DNA of 7,828 nt, from the NCBI GenBank assembly GCA_013043945.1, contig JABEUW010000247.1, positions 1 to 7,828 of the forward strand, in the 5' to 3' direction. Made by a program: the position numbers and the translations under genes. Below, piece after piece: positions 1 to 6,358 of this stretch. The first letter of the stretch is position 1, and each line of letters opens with the position of its first letter. The DNA is from Vulcanimicrobiota bacterium (lineage in GTDB: Bacteria; Vulcanimicrobiota; Vulcanimicrobiia; Vulcanimicrobiales; Vulcanimicrobiaceae). Under the pieces are notes generated by a model, which worked only from the letters and a program-made list of their open reading frames with translations, was not told the origin of the DNA and searched no databases.

Positions 1-626
1 AAATTATCGAGAGCGTCGGCACGGCGCGCGCCGCGGATATCATTGAAGAGATGGACTCCGACGACGCCGCGGATCTGCTCGCCGAGCTCCCCGAGGAACG
101 GCAGAGCGAGTTGCTCGCCGAGATGAACGCCGATACCGCCGGCGAGCTGCGCGAACTCGTCAAGTACGACGACGATACCGCCGGCGGCCTCATGACCACC
201 GACTACGTCTGGATCTACCCGCACCGCACCACCGATGCAACGATTCGAAAGATTCGCGAGCTCGCGCCGGAGAGCGAATTAATCTACTACCTCTACGTAA
301 TCGATCAAGAGGATCGGCTGCTCGGCATCGTCACGTTGCGCGATCTTCTTCTCGCCTTACCGACGGCGTTCATCGATAAGATCATGCGCACCGATATCGT
401 CAGCGTTCGCCCCGGCACCCCCGCCGAAGAGGTCGCTGCCGCGATCGCGCGCTACGATTTACTTGCGATACCGGTGGTCGACGATCGAGATCGCATGCTC
501 GGTATCGTCACCGTCGACGATGCGATCGATGCGATTATGCCGGAGGAGATGGCGAAGAAACTCCCGCGAATTACGTTGCGCCATCGGAGTGCGCAGCATC
601 GGACGAAGGCGCCCGCGGCGCCGTAA
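1..626 (+). CDS. MgtE_N/CBS-domain protein without membrane domain (5' truncated by window edge)
   Basis: The reading frame is open from base 3 and runs off the left edge; the ATG at 51 is probably internal, because the codons before it (IIESVGTARAADIIEE) continue the same helical repeat. About 207 residues are visible. The first part (acidic helices with EEMDSDDAADLLAELPEE) matches the MgtE N-terminal superhelical domain. Two CBS motifs follow: GGLMTTDYVWI...LLGIVTLRDLL and IMRTDIVSVRP...MLGIVTVDDAID. In true MgtE magnesium channels five membrane helices follow the second CBS domain. Here the protein ends about 35 residues later in a basic, Ala/Pro-rich tail with no hydrophobic segment, so it is probably soluble. 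Similar MgtE_N-CBS proteins, often with a PRC-barrel upstream, are known in Actinobacteria and relatives, sometimes beside Nramp-type metal transporters. A role in sensing Mg2+ or adenine nucleotides is inference. The 3' end overlaps the opposing diguanylate cyclase gene. Confidence 0.82.
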   Translation, partial: IIESVGTARAADIIEEMDSDDAADLLAELPEERQSELLAEMNADTAGELRELVKYDDDTAGGLMTTDYVWIYPHRTTDATIRKIRELAPESELIYYLYVIDQEDRLLGIVTLRDLLLALPTAFIDKIMRTDIVSVRPGTPAEEVAAAIARYDLLAIPVVDDRDRMLGIVTVDDAIDAIMPEEMAKKLPRITLRHRSAQHRTKAPAAP

Positions 627-2385
627 CCGGTGGCGCGGCGAAGTGCCAGCGGTTCCGCCCCTCGCGCTTGGCACGATAGAGAGCGGCGTCCGCGAGCTCC
701 ATCAGCCGCTCGATCTCGGTCGCGTGTTCGGGATAGAGCGCGATGCCGATGCTCGTCGCGACTCGATGCCGCACCTCGTCGACGACGACGGGCTCCTCCA
801 ACGCCACGAGCACCTTGCGCGCGAGATCGGCGGCATCGGTCGCCGCATCGACGACGGGCTGCAAGATAACGAATTCGTCGCCGCCGAAGCGTGCGATCGT
901 ATCGCTCTCGCGTAACAACGAGCGCAGCCGGCGCGCGACGATCACCAGCACCTCATCTCCTACCATGTGCCCGTAGGTATCGTTGATCGCCTTAAAGTGA
1001 TCGAGATCGAGATACATAACGGCGAAGCCGCGCCCGTAGCGCTTCGCCGCACCGAATGCCTGCTCGATGCGGTCGGCGAAGAGCACGCGGTTGGGAAGCG
1101 CGGTCAAGGAATCGTTAAACGCGAGTTGTTCGATCCGCTCCGCGGTGCGCTGCCGTTCGAGAGCGGCGGCAACGAGCAATCCCATCAACGAGATCGACTC
1201 ACGAGCGAGCTCGTCGAGCCCCTCCATCCGCGCGCGCAAGCCGACGAACGCGAGCGCTCCGTAGGGCTTCCCCTCCACCTGCAATTGCGTTCCCGCGTAG
1301 CTGCGCCAATGCACCGTCGCTCGCGCGGGATCGGCTCGCCATTCCGGATCGTCGAGATCGGGGACGAAGAGGAAGGGGCGCTCGTTGGTGAGATAGCGCG
1401 TAAAACTCGAGGAAAGCGGAATGCGGGCCCCGGTCGCAAGCGGCGTCTTGCGTCCCACCGAGGTATGAATGACGATGGCATCGCCGTCGTTGCGGACGAT
1501 GTAGCCTTCGTCGAAGCCGAAAAATTCGATGCCGAGCTGGAGCACCGCTTCGAGCTGCTGGGGAATCGTCAGTTCGCGCGAGGCCGCAACGAGGTAGAGC
1601 CGACGCAACCGATCGACCTGAGCCGCAACCGCACGTTCTGCGGCCCGCTGGGCGGCGACGTTCTTGAAGATCGCGTAGGTGCCGGTTATTTCGTCACCGC
1701 TATGAATTGGGACGAGCTTGAGCTGGACCTCGATTTGGTAGCCGAGTCGATCCAACAGCACCGACTCGTGTTCGGCGGCCTCACCGCGCATCGCCGCATG
1801 GCGAGCTGCCTCGGCGCGCTCGCGTCGCCCGGGAACGATCAGTTCGATCCACGGCGTGCCGACGACGCGTTCGCCCAGTAATCCGGTCTCGCTCTCGAAG
1901 GCGACGTTCACGCGCGAAACAATGCCCGTCGATTTGAGTTCGACGATGCCGTCGGGATGGTATTCGAAGAGCGAACGCAGCCGTTGTTGGTTGACGCGCA
2001 TCGCATCTTCGGCATCGCGCAACGCCGCTACATCGCGAGCCTGCACGAAGACCGACCGCACGACGCCGTCGACCGAGGCCGGAATCACGGAGACCTCCAC
2101 GGGGAGAAGCGTGCCGTCTTTGTGGCGGAGGGTGCTCTCAAAATGATCGGAGACTCCGCTGCGGGCCATCTCGAACGCCATCTCCGCTCGCACGCGATCG
2201 CTCTGCGGGATATGGTCGCGGAACGTCGTTCCGCGTGCCTCGGTGCCAGCGAAGCCCGTCAGGTCGACGGCCGCTGGATTCATGTCGGCGAGCACCCCAT
2301 CGGCACTATAGAGGACGACCACCTCGGGGTTCTTATCGAACAGCGCGGCGAAGGTCTCGGCGGCGATTTCCCGACGTGTTTCCAT
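571..2385 (-). CDS. PAS-PAS-GAF-GGDEF diguanylate cyclase
   Basis: This 604-residue cytoplasmic protein probably makes cyclic di-GMP from two GTP. Domains in order: PAS about 8-122 (LYSADGVLADMNPAAVDLTGF, then HKDGTLLPVEVSV), PAS about 131-245 (LFEYHPDGIVEL), GAF about 265-410, GGDEF about 420-580. The catalytic domain has the usual landmarks: DSLTALPNR at 425-433, DLDHFKAINDTYGH at 460-473 and an intact GGDEF signature at 501-505. RESD at 492-495, five residues before the signature, fits the RxxD inhibitory I-site, so product feedback is likely. There is no EAL or HD-GYP domain, signal peptide or membrane helix; PAS and GAF suggest control by a soluble ligand, redox state or light, but no cofactor residue can be assigned. 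I chose the ATG at 2385 (METRREIAAETF) because PAS homology starts just after it. The frame stays open to 2574, but that extension is Arg/Ala-rich and lies antisense over the next gene. No convincing Shine-Dalgarno sequence is visible. Confidence 0.92.
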   Translation of the reverse strand: METRREIAAETFAALFDKNPEVVVLYSADGVLADMNPAAVDLTGFAGTEARGTTFRDHIPQSDRVRAEMAFEMARSGVSDHFESTLRHKDGTLLPVEVSVIPASVDGVVRSVFVQARDVAALRDAEDAMRVNQQRLRSLFEYHPDGIVELKSTGIVSRVNVAFESETGLLGERVVGTPWIELIVPGRRERAEAARHAAMRGEAAEHESVLLDRLGYQIEVQLKLVPIHSGDEITGTYAIFKNVAAQRAAERAVAAQVDRLRRLYLVAASRELTIPQQLEAVLQLGIEFFGFDEGYIVRNDGDAIVIHTSVGRKTPLATGARIPLSSSFTRYLTNERPFLFVPDLDDPEWRADPARATVHWRSYAGTQLQVEGKPYGALAFVGLRARMEGLDELARESISLMGLLVAAALERQRTAERIEQLAFNDSLTALPNRVLFADRIEQAFGAAKRYGRGFAVMYLDLDHFKAINDTYGHMVGDEVLVIVARRLRSLLRESDTIARFGGDEFVILQPVVDAATDAADLARKVLVALEEPVVVDEVRHRVATSIGIALYPEHATEIERLMELADAALYRAKREGRNRWHFAAPPVTAPRAPSSDAAHSDGAT

Positions 2386-2405
2386 GAACACTCGGCTACT
2401 TCGCC

Positions 2406-2412
2406 GAAGAAG
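2406..2412 (+). promoter_or_regulatory. Putative ribosome binding site for the PucR-type regulator
   Basis: GAAGAAG sits 5 nt before the GTG at 2418, a purine-rich, SD-like stretch at acceptable spacing. An in-frame TGA at 2385-2387 closes the frame upstream, and the GTG is the first plausible start after it. Both facts favour this start. The site lies within the 32-bp gap between two divergent genes. Confidence 0.5.
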
Positions 2413-2417
2413 CGCGC

Positions 2418-3542
2418 GTGACTTCCGCTCGGCTCCTCGATTTGGGCGCGCGGTTCGCGCAGGCCCTCGCAAGCGAGGGCGGGCGCGATGCTTTGCTGCG
2501 CGAGCTCGACCGCGGCGAGGGGCTGAGCCTCCTCGACCTGCGCGAGAGCCCCATCGCCCGGGCGGGTCGTCCACCGCATGCCGCAGCGATCGAACTCACC
2601 GAGATCGACGCGCCGATGACGTTGGGCGATGGCTCGCTCGCGCTGCCCTTACACGTTGGGGGCGAGCGGCTCGGCTGGCTCGTCGCGTACGGTCCTGCCG
2701 CTCGCCGAGCCGAGAACGACGCACTCCGGCTCGCGGCAACGTTGCTCGCACTCGACCTGGCGCGCGATCGGCGCTCCACGCATCGTCGCGACCTCTGGGA
2801 TGAAGCCCTCGCTGGGTCACTCCCGGGTGCCGCTGCCGCGAAAGCACTCGCCGCGGAGAACCGGATCGGCGTTGCTGCGGCGTATATCGTCGTTGCACTC
2901 TCACTCGATGAGTCGAGCGAGCTTTGCGAGCCGGCCGAGCTCGGCGCATTCGCCAACGAAGCCCTCGGGAATCGCGAGAGCATCCTCCGCGAGCGCGATG
3001 GCGCGACGTTGCTTATCGCTCCTGCAGCCGACGAACCAACCGCCGGCAAAATCCGCGTCGCCGCTACCCTGCTTCCCAAAAGTATCGGACGGCGTAACGC
3101 CGCACTTCGTATCGTGGGCGGCATCGGCGGCGCGCGCCCGCTGCACGAACTCGATAGCGCGGCACGCGAAGCGCTCGCCACGCTCGAGATCGCGCGACGG
3201 CTCCGCCGTCGCGATAGCGTACTCTCCTACGAAAAACTTGGAGCACTTCCTTTACTGTTCGGAGCATCGGCGACTCCGGAATGGCGCGGCTTCGCACGAA
3301 GTTTTCTGGAATCGATCCGCGATTACGACCTCAAACATCAAACGGAGCTCGAACGAACGATGACGATCTACTTCGAAGCCGGCGAAAATGTCAAGATCGC
3401 CGCCGAACGCCTTCACGTGCACCGCCACACGGTCTTCTATCGTTTGCGCCAGATCGCCGAGCTGACCGGCCTCTCGCTGGAGAGCCCCTTCGACCAACTC
3501 AACCTTCGCCTCGCGGTAACGATCGATGCCCTCGACGCCTAA
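2418..3542 (+). CDS. PucR/CdaR-family transcriptional regulator
   Basis: This 374-residue protein is probably a DNA-binding regulator of the downstream GS-like gene. The C-terminus is the clearest part: from about 303, YDLKHQTELERTMTIYFEAG, then NVKIAAERLHVHRHTVFYRLRQIAELTG (about 324-351). This is the PucR C-terminal helix-turn-helix pattern, with the typical HRHTVFYRL recognition helix. The middle (about 125-270) resembles the degenerate GGDEF-like domain of CdaR/PucR proteins, with GIGGARPLHELDSAAREALATLEIARRL. It has no GGDEF signature, so no cyclase activity is expected. Residues 1-115 look like a divergent GAF-type sensor; the ligand is unknown. The start is GTG with an SD-like GAAGAAG. 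The gene is divergent from the diguanylate cyclase and overlaps the ligase gene by 17 bp, which implies cotranscription. PucR relatives respond to nitrogen-rich compounds such as purines, gamma-aminobutyrate or proline. The effector here cannot be read from the sequence. Confidence 0.86.
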   Translation: MTSARLLDLGARFAQALASEGGRDALLRELDRGEGLSLLDLRESPIARAGRPPHAAAIELTEIDAPMTLGDGSLALPLHVGGERLGWLVAYGPAARRAENDALRLAATLLALDLARDRRSTHRRDLWDEALAGSLPGAAAAKALAAENRIGVAAAYIVVALSLDESSELCEPAELGAFANEALGNRESILRERDGATLLIAPAADEPTAGKIRVAATLLPKSIGRRNAALRIVGGIGGARPLHELDSAAREALATLEIARRLRRRDSVLSYEKLGALPLLFGASATPEWRGFARSFLESIRDYDLKHQTELERTMTIYFEAGENVKIAAERLHVHRHTVFYRLRQIAELTGLSLESPFDQLNLRLAVTIDALDA

Positions 3543-4833
3543 GCCGACGCTCCGGGCGCGCCGTCGCGCGATCGCCGACGAGATCGCCGCACGCGGCGTA
3601 CGCTTCGTGCGCTTGCAGTTCGTCGATCTCTTCGGCGTCAGCAAAATGGTCAGCGTTCCTGCGATGCGCCTCGCCGAGATTCTCGACGGGACGATTTCAT
3701 TCGACGGCGGCTCGATCGATGGATTCGTCCGTGACGAAGAGCTCGATATGCTGTTGCAGCCCGATCTCGCAACCTTCGCAATCTTTCCGTGGAATGACGG
3801 ACAGCCCGAGGCCCGACTGATCTGTACGATCGCTATGCCCGACGGCAGCCCGTTCGAAGGCTGTCCGCGAACGACGCTGCAGCGAAATGTCGAGCGACTC
3901 GACGCGCTCGTTCCCGGAGCGCGCATCGCTGGCGAGGTAGAGTTCTACCTGTTCTCTTCTCGCGAGGGTGGCGAACGTGGTACCGAGACGAGCGACGTTG
4001 GATCGTACTTCGATTTTTCGCCGAACGACCGCGGCGAACGCGCGCGCGATGCAATCGTGAGCGCGCTGGAGTCGATGGGCGTTCCCGTGAGCGCCGCGCA
4101 TCACGAACACTCCCCGGGGCAGCACGAAATCGATCTCGCTCTATTAGGGCCGCTTGCGGCCGCCGATGCGATTCTCACGCTGCGGACGCTCGCCAAACAT
4201 CTCGCACCCGAACACGCACTCGAAGCAACCTTCATGCCGAAGCCGCGCGAATCGACGGCAGGGAGCGGGCTCCACCTGACGGTGCATCTCGGCGAGCGCT
4301 CCGACCGCGAGAGCTTATTGTACGCCGTCGGCGGTTTGCTCGCGCACGGTCCGGCCCTCACCGCGCTCTGCAACCCTACGGTGAATTCCTACAAGCGGCT
4401 CGTCGCCGCGTGGGATGCTCCGATTCATTGCGTCTGGTCGCGCCGCAGTACCGATGCGATGATTCGCGTTCCCGATGAGTCGGCAGGCGCGATCGAGCTA
4501 CGAAGCCCCGACCCGGCCTGTAACCCCTATCTTGCGCTCGCCGTCGTCATCGCCGCGATCTGCGACGGCATCGAACGGCGCACGTTGCCCGGCGAGCCGG
4601 TCGTGCATTCCAGCTACTCGACGGGCGAGCGCGAGCGCCGAGAGCGAGGCATCGTCGCGCTCCCAAAATCGCTACGGCAATCGATCGACGCGCTCGACGC
4701 CGATGATTGCGTGCGCGGAGCGATCGGCGACCATTGCTACCACGCGCTGCGCGATGCAAAGATCGCCGAATACGAACGCTACCGCCGCGCGGTTCACGAC
4801 TGGGAGCGCGAAGCCTACCTGCGCCGGTATTAG
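3526..4833 (+). CDS. Glutamine synthetase family ligase, GSI-alpha-like with divergent active site
   Basis: At 435 residues this matches the short, Bacillus-type GSI and lacks the adenylylation-loop tyrosine motif of enterobacterial GlnA. It should form a phosphate-activated gamma-glutamyl bond using ATP. N-terminal beta-grasp landmarks are VRLQFVDLFG (about 28-37) and FDGGSIDGFVRDEELDM (59-75). Conserved catalytic residues (E. coli equivalents in brackets): D60 (D50), S63 (S53), E137/E139 (E129/E131), Y161 (Y179), E194/E201 in HHEHSPGQHEID (E212/E220), H250 (H269), R291 in NSYKRL (R321), R314 (R344), E324/R326 (E357/R359). Altered ones: A245 for N264, T252 for H271, D297 for E327 and T309 for R339. 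The C-terminus (VHDWEREAYLRRY) is typical GSI. The altered residues suggest a substrate other than ammonia, perhaps an amine, or reduced activity; a housekeeping GlnA remains possible. The ATG at 3526 lies inside the regulator gene with no visible Shine-Dalgarno sequence, suggesting translational coupling. Confidence 0.88.
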   Translation: MPSTPKPTLRARRRAIADEIAARGVRFVRLQFVDLFGVSKMVSVPAMRLAEILDGTISFDGGSIDGFVRDEELDMLLQPDLATFAIFPWNDGQPEARLICTIAMPDGSPFEGCPRTTLQRNVERLDALVPGARIAGEVEFYLFSSREGGERGTETSDVGSYFDFSPNDRGERARDAIVSALESMGVPVSAAHHEHSPGQHEIDLALLGPLAAADAILTLRTLAKHLAPEHALEATFMPKPRESTAGSGLHLTVHLGERSDRESLLYAVGGLLAHGPALTALCNPTVNSYKRLVAAWDAPIHCVWSRRSTDAMIRVPDESAGAIELRSPDPACNPYLALAVVIAAICDGIERRTLPGEPVVHSSYSTGERERRERGIVALPKSLRQSIDALDADDCVRGAIGDHCYHALRDAKIAEYERYRRAVHDWEREAYLRRY

Positions 4834-4844
4834 CGCAGCGCTCC

Positions 4845-4860
4845 CTGTCACCCCGAGTAG
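4845..4860 (+). repeat. Solitary left-arm copy of a 16-nt repeat (CTGTCACCCCGAGTAG)
   Basis: This 16-nt sequence recurs exactly at 4878-4893, 33 nt downstream, where it forms the left arm of a hairpin. The copy here has no right arm of its own: the following bases (ATGGCGCAGC) do not complement it. It starts 12 nt after the stop codon of the GS-like gene. It looks like a fragment, or a duplicated half, of an intergenic palindromic repeat. Confidence 0.75.
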
Positions 4861-4878
4861 ATGGCGCAGCAACAGCTC

Positions 4879-4924
4879 TGTCACCCCGAGTAGCCCCCGC
4901 AGGGGGCGTATCGAGGGGCTGACA
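4879..4924. repeat. GC-rich imperfect palindrome between convergent genes
   Basis: A 46-nt hairpin. The outer stem pairs TGTCA (4879-4883) with TGACA (4920-4924) and CCCC (4884-4887) with GGGG (4915-4918). A small interior mismatch region (GAGTA against GTATCGA) follows. The inner stem pairs GCCCCC (4893-4898) with GGGGGC (4902-4907) around a GCA loop. It fills the gap between two converging genes, ending 9 nt from the stop of the minus-strand kinase gene. A short A-run follows on the plus strand and no T-run follows on either strand, so it is not a textbook intrinsic terminator. It could still block readthrough or protect 3' ends. The CCCCGAG...TCGAGGGG form resembles dispersed palindromic repeats seen between genes in many bacteria; the family cannot be named from one locus. 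Confidence 0.72.
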
Positions 4925-4933
4925 AAAACTCCG

Positions 4934-6358
4934 TTACTCGGGATCGACCCGCGTTGCGCCCGAGGTGCCCGCGCGCAACGCGTCGACGAGTTCGTCGCCA
5001 AGAAAGTGCGGTGGAATATCGATGAGTGGAGCGCCACGCATCGATTCGGGAACGAGCGCTCGTAATCGCTCTTCGTCGAGGATGCGCCGTTCGACAAAAA
5101 TCGCAAACGGTGCAGCAACGGGATCGAGCATCGCGAGTTCGTCGGCCGACGCGAGTTCGCGCACGCGAATACCTCGCGCACGCAGTTCGTAGGCTGCTCC
5201 CTCGCGCACGTTGCGATCGTTCGCAAGGACGACAACGCCGCGAACGCTCAGTCCCGCCCCGTTGCGCGGAAGGACGACGCTGAACGTACTGCCGACGCCG
5301 ACGGCACTGCGCACCGAGATGCGCCCGCCGTGGCGCTCGATAAACGTGCGAACAAGAAAAAGGCCGAGCCCGGTTCCTGCGATCTTTGCACGCCGAGCGT
5401 TACTCCCGCGGGCAAAGCGGTCGAATACGCGAGCTAACTCGTCGTTGGGAATACCGATGCCTTGGTCGCTCACATCCAAGGTTAGCGAATTCACGTTCCC
5501 GTGCAGCGTTACCACGATCGGTGTGTCGTCCTGCGAATATTTTACGGCATTCCCAAGCAGATTATCGATCGATTGGCGTAATCGACGTTTGTCGCCGACG
5601 ATCGTCGTGTCCTCAGCGTCAACGACCCATCGAATCGAGCGTTGAGCGAGCCGGCCCTCAACCTCTTCGGTGACGAGTGCAGCGATATCGAACCGCTCGA
5701 TATCGAGTTCCAGCTCTCCCAATTCGATCCGCGCGAGCGCAACGACATCGTCGCTCAACGTTGCCAATCGTTGCCCGTTACGAACGATCGTCTCCGCCGC
5801 CTTCGTCGCCTCCTCTCCTTCGAGGCCGCCGTCGGCGAGCATCTCGCCGAAGCCGACGATTGCGGTCAACGGTCCGCGAATATCGTGCGCGAGCGTCGCG
5901 ATGAGCTCGTTTTTCTGGGCGTTCAATCGGATCACGTTCGCTCGTTGGCGTTCGAGTTCGGCGAGGCCGTTTTCGAGCCGCCGCTGCATGCGATCTCGTT
6001 CGACGGCATAGCGAAGCGCACGCTTGAGCGTGACGTCGTCGACGTGTCCCTTGAGGAGATAATCCTGCGCTCCGGCAGCAACTGCAGCGAGTGCGAGCTC
6101 TTCGTCGGAGCGGGCGCTCAAAATAACGATCGGAAGCGTCGGGGCGATCTCGCGTGCGCGCCGGTAGAGTTCGAGCCCTTCGCCGTCGGGAAGCGTCATA
6201 TCGAGTAAAACGATATCCCACGCATTCTCGCACGCGGCCGCTGCAAAGTCTGCGAAGCGGCGAACGACGCGTACGACGTGCGGATCGTTTCCGTCGCGGA
6301 GGTAGCGCTGAACCAACGCTGCATCGGTCTGACTATCTTCGACCAATAAAATATTCAT
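4934..6358 (-). CDS. Receiver-histidine kinase hybrid with C-terminal receiver-like domain
   Basis: A 474-residue soluble two-component protein. The N-terminal receiver (1-120) has the acidic pair E7/D8, phosphoacceptor D53 in LLDMTLPDG, S81 and K103. A short coiled-coil linker (about 120-150) follows, then a HisKA domain with H158 in LAHDIRGPLTAI and a HATPase domain: N-box DNLLGNAVKYS (265-275), G1 DQGIGIP (298-304), G2 GTGLGL (328-333). Autophosphorylation at H158 and phosphate exchange with D53 or a partner are expected from the family. There is no PAS, membrane or DNA-binding domain, so input probably arrives through the receiver. Residues about 371-465 (VRGVVVLANDRNV... FAIFVERR... PLIDIPPHFLGDELVDAL) follow the receiver alternation of strands and helices but lack a clear acceptor Asp. 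I chose the ATG at 6358 rather than 6406 because receiver homology starts there (MNILLVEDS) and it overlaps the upstream stop as ATGA. Confidence 0.92.
   Translation of the reverse strand: MNILLVEDSQTDAALVQRYLRDGNDPHVVRVVRRFADFAAAACENAWDIVLLDMTLPDGEGLELYRRAREIAPTLPIVILSARSDEELALAAVAAGAQDYLLKGHVDDVTLKRALRYAVERDRMQRRLENGLAELERQRANVIRLNAQKNELIATLAHDIRGPLTAIVGFGEMLADGGLEGEEATKAAETIVRNGQRLATLSDDVVALARIELGELELDIERFDIAALVTEEVEGRLAQRSIRWVVDAEDTTIVGDKRRLRQSIDNLLGNAVKYSQDDTPIVVTLHGNVNSLTLDVSDQGIGIPNDELARVFDRFARGSNARRAKIAGTGLGLFLVRTFIERHGGRISVRSAVGVGSTFSVVLPRNGAGLSVRGVVVLANDRNVREGAAYELRARGIRVRELASADELAMLDPVAAPFAIFVERRILDEERLRALVPESMRGAPLIDIPPHFLGDELVDALRAGTSGATRVDPE

Noticed and set aside
967..1881. 304-codon open frame on the plus strand inside the diguanylate cyclase gene
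   Set aside because: It is antisense to well-supported PAS and GAF coding sequence, matches no family I recognise, and fits the long antisense frames expected in GC-rich DNA.
2307..2312. TATAGA as a possible -10 element for the PucR-type gene
   Set aside because: No acceptable -35 lies at normal spacing and the site is over 100 bp from the start, inside the cyclase coding region. Chance is a sufficient explanation.
2386..2574. 63-residue N-terminal extension of the diguanylate cyclase
   Set aside because: The extension is Arg/Ala/Pro-rich, has no domain similarity and would lie fully antisense over the start of the PucR-type gene. The ATG at 2385 is just before PAS homology.
2396..3181. 261-codon minus-strand open frame opposite the PucR-type gene
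   Set aside because: Ser/Arg/Ala-rich composition typical of a shadow frame, while the plus strand has clear PucR HTH and GGDEF-like motifs.
3252..3926. 224-codon minus-strand open frame spanning the regulator-ligase junction
   Set aside because: It is antisense to conserved GS and HTH motifs and has no recognisable domain.
4832..4842. Small inverted repeat AGCGC-A-GCGCT at the stop of the GS-like gene
   Set aside because: A 5-bp stem with a 1-nt loop is not a plausible hairpin and is common by chance in GC-rich sequence.
4879..4930. Rho-independent terminator for either convergent gene
   Set aside because: The stem is strong, but no T-run follows it on the plus or the minus strand. The A-run at 4924-4928 on the plus strand is on the wrong side for the minus-strand gene.
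5642..6208. 188-codon plus-strand open frame opposite the receiver-kinase gene
   Set aside because: It is complementary to HisKA and receiver motifs. Its acidic composition is the mirror of the kinase codons and it has no independent support.
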